Of a DNA stretch of 64,000 nucleotides, positions 35,201-41,493 are shown piece after piece. A program made the translations under genes and the position numbers. How positions within the stretch are numbered: the stretch's first letter is position 1; the number at the start of each line of letters is the position of its first letter. The notes under the pieces were generated by a model that saw only the letters and a list, made by a program, of their open reading frames with translations, searched no databases and had not been told where the DNA came from. Source of the DNA: Pseudomonas sp. HOU2 (GTDB lineage: Bacteria; Pseudomonadota; Gammaproteobacteria; Pseudomonadales; Pseudomonadaceae); assembly GCF_040729435.1 (NCBI RefSeq), contig NZ_CP160398.1:5003001-5067000 (forward strand), in the 5' to 3' direction.

Positions 35201-35911
35201 GACATTCTGACCGGCAATGCGCTGGCCAACGGACTTGAAGGCGGTCTCGGCAATGACACCATTTATGGCGGGGATGGCAATGACATCATCTACGGCAGCT
35301 TCTACACCGAGCTCGGGCCGTTCGCCGTCGACGTGGCTGCCGCGGGTCCACAAGCCGACATGTTGTTCGGTGGCACTGGCAACGACAAGATCGTCAGTGC
35401 CCCGGACGACCGTGGCACCATCGCCTATGGCGAGGCCGGGCATGACACCATTTATGTCGTCAGTGGTACCGCAGATGGCGGGGAAGGCAACGATGATCTG
35501 CTCGGTACAGGTGCGAACTTTGTCCTGCTCGGCGGCGCGGGTAATGATGCGTTGACCTTTGGCGCCCTGGGTACTGCCTTCGGGCAGATGAAGGCCACCG
35601 GCTTCGCCAATGGCGGAGAGGGGGATGACATCTATTTCGTCAACACCGGTATGTTGGTGACGATTCGGGATGACGGGCTCAGCACCAATGACACCTTGAT
35701 CCTGAATAACATCCGCTCGGCCAGTACGTTGCAGTTGGCACGGGTAGGCGATGACCTGTACCTCAACGACGGCCATTCCCCACTGTCCGATCCAACCGCC
35801 CAAGGCGTAAAACTGCAGGACTGGTTCGCCGGTGGCAACACCATCGAGCACTTCAAAGCGGCCAACGGTGATGTTCTGCCGATCAATGACGGGTTCAGCA
35901 TGTTTGGCTGA
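32243..35911 (+). CDS. RTX-type calcium-binding protein with 207-residue tandem repeats
   Basis: The 1222-residue protein begins AVINGTNGADTLNGTSDDDQ and is filled with RTX-like nonapeptides (GGSGNDVFYGGGGADQF, DGGAGNDIYYVSGG). Residues about 97-820 are four copies of a 207-residue unit. A C-terminal part has classic RTX turns (GGLGNDTIYGGDGNDIIYG, GGTGNDKIVSAPDD). There is no signal peptide, so type I secretion is expected, with the signal near the last 60 residues; no type I exporter gene is nearby. AAGGAAGAAGTA precedes the ATG, and strong terminators stand on both sides, so it is its own transcript. A surface adhesin or secreted Ca-binding protein is likely; any tie to flagella is only positional. 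Confidence 0.85.
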   Translation: MAVINGTNGADTLNGTSDDDQINGLDGNDLIKGSAGADKIDGGAGFDTVDYSASAAGVNIDIRPGTGLAGVGGDSQGDTLTNVEKVIGSAFNDTFTTEASLFATYDGGAGNDIYYVSGGGVTVIEQAGGGNDEVRVSYKDHMLAANVERLTYTGTGPFTGWGNASDNIITGGSGNDVFYGGGGADQFIGGAGRDTVSYLDSTVAMSINLKTGVISGIGAGDTFNGIEVIAGSRFNDTFVVDTRISGVDGGEGIDTVDFSTSAAGINVDIRPGTGLAGVGGDSQGMTLAGIEKVIGSAFSDTFTTEASLFVTYDGGAGNDIYYVSGGGVTVIEQAGGGNDEVRVSYKDHMLAANVERLTYTGTGPFTGWGNASDNIITGGSGNDVFYGGGGADQFFGGAGRDTVSYLDSTVAMNINLKTGVISGIGAGDTFNGIEVIAGSRFNDTFVVDTRISGVDGGEGIDTVDFSTSAAGINVDIRPGTGLAGVGGDSQGMTLAGIEKVIGSAFSDTFTTEASLFVTYDGGAGDDIYYVSGGGVTVIEQAGGGNDEVRVSYKDHTLAANVERLTYTGTGSFTGWGNASDNIITGGSGNDVFYGGGGADQFIGGAGRDTVSYLDSTVAMSINLKTGIISGIGAGDTFNGIEVIAGSRFNDTFVVDTRISGVDGGEGIDTVDFSTSAAGINVDIRPGTGLAGVGGDSQGMTLAGIEKVIGSAFNDTFTTEASLFVTYDGGAGDDIYYVSGGGVTVIEQAGGGNDEVRVSYKDHTLAANVERLTYTGTASFIGWGNASDNIITGGNGNDVFYGGGGADQFIGGAGMDTVSYLDSTVGVSVNLTTGINTGIALGDTYNSIEAMRGSNFNDVFVGGAAALAFDGGTGFDLVSYQSSASGVTIDLKTNVNAGDATGDTFAGIEIFQGSNFADTLSGTAINDNFVGGGGADVIDAREGVDTVWYLNSTAAVNINLQTGFNQGGDAQGDVLINVESIIGTHFNDILTGNALANGLEGGLGNDTIYGGDGNDIIYGSFYTELGPFAVDVAAAGPQADMLFGGTGNDKIVSAPDDRGTIAYGEAGHDTIYVVSGTADGGEGNDDLLGTGANFVLLGGAGNDALTFGALGTAFGQMKATGFANGGEGDDIYFVNTGMLVTIRDDGLSTNDTLILNNIRSASTLQLARVGDDLYLNDGHSPLSDPTAQGVKLQDWFAGGNTIEHFKAANGDVLPINDGFSMFG
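32531..34730 (+). repeat. 621-bp in-frame tandem repeats within the RTX gene
   Basis: The motif ACCGAAGCTTCTCTCTTTG recurs at 32531, 33152, 33773 and 34394, exactly 621 bases apart. Units 2 and 3 appear nearly identical over their length; the last copy decays after about 34690. The period is a whole number of codons (207). Confidence 0.92.
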
Positions 35912-35940
35912 TTCGTTCCAATCGTTGTAACAGCTCGATG

Positions 35941-35977
35941 AAAGGGATGAATCCGATGACGGATTCATCCCTTTTTT
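35941..35977 (+). terminator. intrinsic terminator of the RTX gene
   Basis: AAAGGGATGAATCCG (35941-35955), loop ATGA, CGGATTCATCCCTTT (35960-35974), then TTT. Confidence 0.93.
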
Positions 35978-36166
35978 CATGGCCGCACGTCCTGCCACAC
36001 ACTGCGCACCGAGCTGGCGCGTTTCCTGCAAGTCCCCCTCAAATCGCCATAAAACGAGCGCTTGCGGTCATCGCCGCGGCGCCGCCAGCGGCAAAAGGTT
36101 TGGCCAGAAGGCGCGCGCCGCTCAAGAAAGCTCTGCGCAGCCCGGTGAAGAACAAGAGGGGAGACG

Positions 36167-36940
36167 ATGAAGGCAGTAATTTTGGCGGGTGGCCTCGGCA
36201 CGCGCATCAGTGAAGAGTCGCACCTCAAGCCCAAGCCGATGATCGAGATCGGCGGCAAGCCAATTCTCTGGCACATCATGAAGCAGTATTCCGCTCACGG
36301 AATCCACGACTTCGTGATCTGCCTGGGCTACAAGGGCTACGCGATCAAGGACTTCTTCGCCAATTACTTCCTGCACACTTCCGACGTCACGTTCAACATG
36401 CGCGAGAACCGCATGGACGTGCATCAGAATTACAGCGAGCCATGGAGTGTCACCCTCATCGACACCGGCGAGGAAACCATGACCGGTGGCCGTCTGCTGC
36501 GTGCCGGCCGTTATCTGAAGGATGAAGAGGCGTTCTGCTTCACTTACGGCGACGGCGTTTCCGATCTGAACATTCGCCAGTTGGTCGAGTACCACAAGGC
36601 CCATGGCCGCCTGGCGACCGTGACGGCGGTGCAACCACCGGGTCGTTACGGCGCCCTGGAGCGCCAGGGTGATCAGGTCCTCGGTTTCACTGAAAAACCA
36701 CGCGGTGACGGCGGCTGGATCAATGGCGGGTTTTTTGTCCTGTCGCCAAAAGTGTTGCCGTATATCGCGGGTGATGAAACCACCTGGGAGGCTGAGCCAT
36801 TGGCACGGCTGGCCCAGGATGAACAGCTCAAGGCGTTCGAGCACGACGGCTTCTGGCAACCCATGGACACCCTGCGCGACAAAAACCACCTCGAAGCGCT
36901 GTGGCAGAGCGGGGAGGCCCCATGGAAGCAATGGGCCTGA
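36167..36940 (+). CDS. rfbF: glucose-1-phosphate cytidylyltransferase
   Basis: The 257-residue enzyme has the nucleotidyltransferase signature [37 protein letters not shown], plus [11 protein letters not shown] and the [15 protein letters not shown] ending typical of RfbF. It makes CDP-glucose from glucose-1-phosphate and CTP, the entry step for CDP-linked deoxysugars. GAGGGGAGACG precedes the ATG. The following dehydratase gene overlaps its last 19 bases, so the two steps are coupled. It opens a run of six co-directional genes ahead of the second glycosyltransferase. Confidence 0.93.
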   Translation: MKAVILAGGLGTRISEESHLKPKPMIEIGGKPILWHIMKQYSAHGIHDFVICLGYKGYAIKDFFANYFLHTSDVTFNMRENRMDVHQNYSEPWSVTLIDTGEETMTGGRLLRAGRYLKDEEAFCFTYGDGVSDLNIRQLVEYHKAHGRLATVTAVQPPGRYGALERQGDQVLGFTEKPRGDGGWINGGFFVLSPKVLPYIAGDETTWEAEPLARLAQDEQLKAFEHDGFWQPMDTLRDKNHLEALWQSGEAPWKQWA

Positions 36941-38004
36941 GTGCGGATTTCTGGCGTGGCAAGCGCGTCCTGATTACCGGCCACACCGGTTTCAAAGGCA
37001 GCTGGCTGACCCTGTGGCTGCAAAGCCTCGGCGCGCACGTCAGCGGTTTCTCGCTGGATCCGTCAACCGAACCAAGCCTGTATGAACTGGCACGGGTTCA
37101 CGAAGGGATCAACGATCAGCGCGGCGACCTGCGCGATCTCGGCGCGTTGCTGGAGATCATCGCCGACACCGAGCCGGAAATCGTCCTGCACTTGGCCGCG
37201 CAGCCGCTGGTGCGTGAAGGTTATCGCGATCCGCTGGGCACTTATTCCAGCAATGTCATGGGCACGCTGAACCTGCTCGAAGCGATTCGTCAGGTCGGTT
37301 GCGTGCGCGCCTGCGTGCTGGTGACCACCGACAAGGTCTACGCCAACAAGGAATGGCTGTGGCCGTACCGCGAAGACGAAGCCCTCGGCGGTCACGATCC
37401 TTACAGCAGCAGCAAGGCTTGCTGCGAACTGTTGGCGCAGTCTTATGCGGCGTCGTTTTTCCCGGCCGACAAGTACGCCGAGCACGGTCTGGCCCTGGCC
37501 ACCGCGCGCGCCGGCAACGTGCTGGGTGGCGGCGACTTCGCCCCTGAACGGCTGATTCCCGACGTGCTCAAAGCCTGGACTGCCGACGAGCCGGTGACCC
37601 TGCGTTATCCGCAAGCCGTGCGCCCGTGGCAGCACGCGCTGGAACCGCTGGCTGGTTACCTGCAACTGGCTGCCGGCCTCTACGAGCAAGGCCCGGAATA
37701 CGCCGGGGCGTGGAACTTCGGACCCGGCGAGGCGGACATGTGCAGCGTCGGCGAAGTGGTCGAGCTGCTCGCCAGTCGCTGGCCGCAGGCACGCGGTCTG
37801 CGCATCGAAAAAAGTGAATTGCACGAAGCTGGCCTGCTGCGCCTCGACAGTAGTCGCGCCCGTCAGGTGCTCGGCTGGCAGCCACGCTGGACCTTGCAGC
37901 AATGCCTGACCCAGACCCTCGACTGGCATCTGGCGTGGCAGAACGGCGATGACATGCGCACCGTGACCCTCGGCCAACTGAACCTGTACCGGGGCGCGCT
38001 GTGA
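36922..38004 (+). CDS. rfbG: CDP-glucose 4,6-dehydratase
   Basis: The 360-residue extended SDR has the NAD motif [51 protein letters not shown] (including the catalytic YxxxK) and [20 protein letters not shown]. These are diagnostic for RfbG/AscB. It converts CDP-glucose to CDP-4-keto-6-deoxyglucose. GGGGAGGCCCC sits before the ATG at 36922, inside the end of rfbF. The next gene starts with a four-base overlap (GTGA). Confidence 0.93.
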   Translation: MEAMGLSADFWRGKRVLITGHTGFKGSWLTLWLQSLGAHVSGFSLDPSTEPSLYELARVHEGINDQRGDLRDLGALLEIIADTEPEIVLHLAAQPLVREGYRDPLGTYSSNVMGTLNLLEAIRQVGCVRACVLVTTDKVYANKEWLWPYREDEALGGHDPYSSSKACCELLAQSYAASFFPADKYAEHGLALATARAGNVLGGGDFAPERLIPDVLKAWTADEPVTLRYPQAVRPWQHALEPLAGYLQLAAGLYEQGPEYAGAWNFGPGEADMCSVGEVVELLASRWPQARGLRIEKSELHEAGLLRLDSSRARQVLGWQPRWTLQQCLTQTLDWHLAWQNGDDMRTVTLGQLNLYRGAL

Positions 38005-38561
38005 GCGAGTTTTCCTTGAAACAATTGCCGCTGGCCGGGCTGTTCAGCGTGCAGCACAAACGCTTCGAAGATCAGCGCGGGCATTTCGCCCGGCTGTTCT
38101 GCGAGGGCAGCCTGAGTGCGTTCGGCAGCGAATTTCACATCCGCCAGATCAACCACTCCTGCACTCGCGAGAAGGGCAGTGTGCGCGGTCTGCATTACCA
38201 GAACGCCAACGCCCCGGAAGCCAAGCTGATCACCTGCCTGCGCGGTGAAGTGTGGGACGTGGCGGTGGATCTGCGTCCTGACTCCGAGACCTTTCTGCAC
38301 TGGCACGCCGAGCACCTCAAGGCTGGCGACGGTCGCAGCCTGTTGATTCCGGCCGGCTTCGCCCATGGTTTCCAGACCCTCACCGACGACGCCGAACTGC
38401 TTTACCTGCACAGCGCCGATTACGCGCCGGAGCATGAGGGCGGGCTGTCGGTGAACGATCCACGGCTGGCGATTGCCTGGCCGTTGCCTGTCAATAATTT
38501 GTCAGCGCGTGATTCCAGCCATCCTGCGCTAGATCAACACTTTGCCGGAGTGCGTTTATGA
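38001..38561 (+). CDS. RmlC-like 4-keto-6-deoxysugar 3,5-epimerase
   Basis: The 186-residue protein has the RmlC cupin core: FEDQRGHFARLFCE, GSVRGLHYQ (catalytic His context), VWDVAVDLRPDSETF and IPAGFAHGFQTLTDDAELLYLHSADYAPEHEGG. It should epimerise C3 and/or C5 of the CDP-4-keto-6-deoxyhexose made by the preceding enzyme. dTDP is the usual substrate of RmlC, but the context here points to CDP. It overlaps both neighbours by four bases. Confidence 0.88.
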   Translation: MSEFSLKQLPLAGLFSVQHKRFEDQRGHFARLFCEGSLSAFGSEFHIRQINHSCTREKGSVRGLHYQNANAPEAKLITCLRGEVWDVAVDLRPDSETFLHWHAEHLKAGDGRSLLIPAGFAHGFQTLTDDAELLYLHSADYAPEHEGGLSVNDPRLAIAWPLPVNNLSARDSSHPALDQHFAGVRL

Positions 38562-39784
38562 ACTGCCGTGGGTGCGCCGCACCGCTGAGCCTGCCGCTGA
38601 TCGACCTCGGCACCTCGCCGCCATCCAACGCCTATGTGCACGCCGATCGGCTGGAACAGGCCGAACAATGGGTGCCGCTCAAGGTTGCCGTTTGCCAGCA
38701 ATGCTGGCTGGTGCAGACCGAGGATTACACCCGTGCCGACAGCCTGTTCGATGCCGAATACGCCTACTTCAGTTCGTTTTCCAGCACCTGGCTGGCCCAC
38801 GCCGAGCGCTATGTCGCCGAGATGGTCGAGCGCTTTGCGCTGAACGCCGACAGCCGCGTGGTCGAAGTGGCGGCCAACGACGGCTACCTGCTGCAGTACG
38901 TCGCTGCTCGCGGTATTCCGTGCCTGGGTGTCGAGCCGACCCGCAGCACCGCGCAAGCGGCGCGGGAAAAAGGCCTGCAGATTCGTGAAGTGTTTTTCGG
39001 CCGCGACAGCGCTGCGCAGTTGTATAGCGAAGGTTGGGGCGCCGACCTGATGGCGGCCAACAACGTGCTCGCGCATGTGCCGGACATCAACGATTTCCTT
39101 GGTGGTTTCGCCACGCTGCTCAAGCCGACCGGCGTCGCTACCTTCGAATTTCCGCAACTGCTGACGCTGATGGCCGGTGCGCAGTTCGACACGCTGTACC
39201 ACGAGCACTATTCCTACCTGTCGCTGACTGCCGTGCAGACCCTGTGCGAGCGCAATGGTCTGGAAGTGTTCGACGTCAGTCAGTTGAGCACCCACGGCGG
39301 TTCGCTGCGGGTGTTCGTGCAACGCAAGGACGGTGAGCGTCGTGCGGTGCAGCCGGCGGTGCAGCAACAACTGCAGGCCGAACTCGATGCCGGGGTGAAA
39401 ACCCCTGAGTACTACGCGACCCTCGCGCCGGCAGCCGAACGCATCAAGCATGAACTGCTGCGCTTCCTGTTGCAGGCCAAGGCCGACGGCAAGCGTGTGG
39501 TCGGTTACGGCGCGGCGGCCAAGGGCAACACCTTGCTCAACTACGCCGGGGTCAAACCGGATCTGCTGGCCTGGGTGGCCGATGCCAACCCGCACAAGCA
39601 GGGCAAATTTCTGCCGGGCAGTCGTATCCCGATTGTTGCGCCGGCGCAGATCGATATTGAACAACCGGATTACGTGCTGGTGCTGCCGTGGAACCTGCTG
39701 CACGAAGTCAGTCAGCAACTGGCGCAGGTGCGCCAGTGGGACGGGCGCTTCGTGATCGCCGTGCCTGAGATGAAAGTCCTGTGA
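38558..39784 (+). CDS. NDP-4-ketosugar C-methyltransferase
   Basis: This 408-residue protein has the TylC3/NovU-type layout. An N-terminal zinc-binding module has paired Cys (MNCRGCAAPL and VAVCQQCWLVQT). A SAM-binding Rossmann domain follows (RVVEVAANDGYLLQY, NNVLAHVPDINDF), then a C-terminal domain with YHEHYSYLS, and VVGYGAAAKGNTLLNY. Such enzymes add a methyl to the carbon next to the keto group (usually C3) of an activated 4-ketosugar. It therefore predicts a branched sugar. Confidence 0.9.
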   Translation: MNCRGCAAPLSLPLIDLGTSPPSNAYVHADRLEQAEQWVPLKVAVCQQCWLVQTEDYTRADSLFDAEYAYFSSFSSTWLAHAERYVAEMVERFALNADSRVVEVAANDGYLLQYVAARGIPCLGVEPTRSTAQAAREKGLQIREVFFGRDSAAQLYSEGWGADLMAANNVLAHVPDINDFLGGFATLLKPTGVATFEFPQLLTLMAGAQFDTLYHEHYSYLSLTAVQTLCERNGLEVFDVSQLSTHGGSLRVFVQRKDGERRAVQPAVQQQLQAELDAGVKTPEYYATLAPAAERIKHELLRFLLQAKADGKRVVGYGAAAKGNTLLNYAGVKPDLLAWVADANPHKQGKFLPGSRIPIVAPAQIDIEQPDYVLVLPWNLLHEVSQQLAQVRQWDGRFVIAVPEMKVL

Positions 39785-40638
39785 ACGTCCTGGTTACCGG
39801 GGCCACTGGTTTCGTCGGCCGGCATCTGGTCGCGGCGTTGCTGGCGCGTGGCTGCGCCGTTCGCGCGGTGGCACGCAATATAGATACGGCTGCGAGCATG
39901 CCATGGATCAATGACGTCGAATTCGTCGCGGCGGATATTCACGCGGCGGATCTGGACATTGCGGCGCTCACCGACGGCATTGACGTCCTTGCGCACCTGG
40001 CCTGGCCGGGGCTGCCGAACTATCGGGCGCTGTTCCATTTCGAGCACAACCTGATGGCCGACTACCGCTTTATCAAAGGCGCGGTCGAGGCGGGCGTGCA
40101 GCAAGTGTTGGTGACCGGCACTTGCTTCGAATACGGCATGCAAAGCGGCCCGCTCAGCGAAAGCACCGCGCCCCAGCCGAGCAATCCTTACGGGTTGGCC
40201 AAGCACAGCTTGCACCTGTTTTTGCAGAACCTTGCGCAAGAACATCCGTTCACTTTGCAGTGGGCGCGCCTGTTCTATTTGCATGGCGAAGGGCAGAACC
40301 CCAACAGTCTGCTGGCAGCGCTGGATCGGGCGATCGATAGCGGCGACGCGGCATTCAACATGTCTGGCGGCGAGCAGTTGCGCGACTTTTTGCCGATCGC
40401 CAGCGCCGCCGATTACCTCGCCGCGATCGTCCATCAGCGCGATTTCAACGGCGTGATCAATTGCGCCAGCGGCCAGGCGGTTTCGGTAAGAACCCTGGTC
40501 GAGCAACGCCTGCGTGAACGCGGCGCTTCGATCGATTTGAATCTGGGGCATTACCCCTATCCGACACACGAACCCATGGCGTTCTGGGCGGTGGTCGACC
40601 GTTTGCAACAGTTGCTTGAGGCGCAGCGAACCCATTGA
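39781..40638 (+). CDS. NAD(P)-dependent ketosugar reductase/epimerase (extended SDR)
   Basis: The 285-residue protein starts (GTG) with the dinucleotide motif NVLVTGATGFVGRHLVAALLARG. It has the active-site YGLAKH (YxxxK) and TGTCFEYG, and ends in the usual substrate-binding half. By position after dehydratase, epimerase and C-methyltransferase it most likely reduces the 4-keto group to finish the CDP-sugar. It overlaps the previous stop by four bases. Confidence 0.85.
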   Translation: MNVLVTGATGFVGRHLVAALLARGCAVRAVARNIDTAASMPWINDVEFVAADIHAADLDIAALTDGIDVLAHLAWPGLPNYRALFHFEHNLMADYRFIKGAVEAGVQQVLVTGTCFEYGMQSGPLSESTAPQPSNPYGLAKHSLHLFLQNLAQEHPFTLQWARLFYLHGEGQNPNSLLAALDRAIDSGDAAFNMSGGEQLRDFLPIASAADYLAAIVHQRDFNGVINCASGQAVSVRTLVEQRLRERGASIDLNLGHYPYPTHEPMAFWAVVDRLQQLLEAQRTH

Positions 40639-40703
40639 TGTGCTTCGACGCGAATGCCGTTTGGCAGCGCGACTAACAAATGACTTTTCAGAGAGACCGG
40701 ACA

Positions 40704-41438
40704 ATGAGCGATAACGTAATCAAAGCTTTCGAGGCGGAGTGCCACGCCGAAGTCAACGCCCAGGGCCAGGACAAGGACCTGAAGGCGCTGGCCCAGGAGT
40801 TCTACAACCAGTCGGCCAGACACAAGTACACCTATCACTTCTCGTGGATGGGCCGTCCGATCATTCAATTGCCACAAGACATGATGGCGATGCAGGAACT
40901 GATCTGGCGCATCAAGCCTGACCTGGTGATCGAGTGTGGCATTGCCCATGGCGGTTCGATCATTTACTACGCCTCGTTGCTGGAGCTGCAGGGCCACGGC
41001 GAAGTGCTGGGTATCGATCGCGACATTCGTGCGCACAACCGCGAAGCCATCGAAAGCCACCCGATGATCAAGCGCATCAGCATGATCGAAGGCTCCAGCC
41101 TGGATCCGGCAGTGGTCGAGCAAGTGCGTCAGGCCGCCGCCGGCAAGAAGGTGATCGTGGTGCTCGACTCCAACCATACCCACGAACACGTCCTCGAAGA
41201 GCTGCGTTTGTATGCGCCACTGGTTTCGCTGGACAGCTACTGCGTGGTCATGGACACCGTGGTTGAAGACATGCCGGCCGATGCCTTCCCGGATCGTCCA
41301 TGGGGCCCGGGTGACAACCCGAAAACAGCGGTCTGGGCCTACCTCAAGGAGAACGCTGATTTCGAGATCGACCAGCACATGCAGGACAAGCTGCTGATCA
41401 CCGTTGCTGCGGATGGCTATCTGCGTCGGGTTCGTTAA
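40704..41438 (+). CDS. CmcI/cephalosporin-hydroxylase-like family protein (probable sugar O-methyltransferase)
   Basis: The 244-residue protein matches the CmcI/rhamnosyl O-methyltransferase family: HFSWMGRPIIQLPQDMMAMQELIWRIKPDLVIECGIAHGGSIIYYASLLEL (SAM-binding), GIDRDIRAHNREAI, IVVLDSNHTHEHVLEEL. These are class I SAM O-methyltransferases despite the old hydroxylase label. In a glycosylation island it probably methylates the sugar or the finished glycan. The ATG at 40704 has GAGAG upstream. The ATG at 40680 lacks a ribosome site. Confidence 0.85.
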   Translation: MSDNVIKAFEAECHAEVNAQGQDKDLKALAQEFYNQSARHKYTYHFSWMGRPIIQLPQDMMAMQELIWRIKPDLVIECGIAHGGSIIYYASLLELQGHGEVLGIDRDIRAHNREAIESHPMIKRISMIEGSSLDPAVVEQVRQAAAGKKVIVVLDSNHTHEHVLEELRLYAPLVSLDSYCVVMDTVVEDMPADAFPDRPWGPGDNPKTAVWAYLKENADFEIDQHMQDKLLITVAADGYLRRVR

Positions 41439-41493
41439 TCGGTTCCATCATCAAAGCGTTTTTCGGGCGGTTTCGCCGATTGTGGGAGAAGTT

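Noticed and set aside
36028..36053. Possible sigma-28 promoter before rfbF (GCAAGTCC...GCCATAAA)
   Set aside because: The spacer is 10 rather than 11 bases and both boxes are imperfect; too weak to list as a feature.
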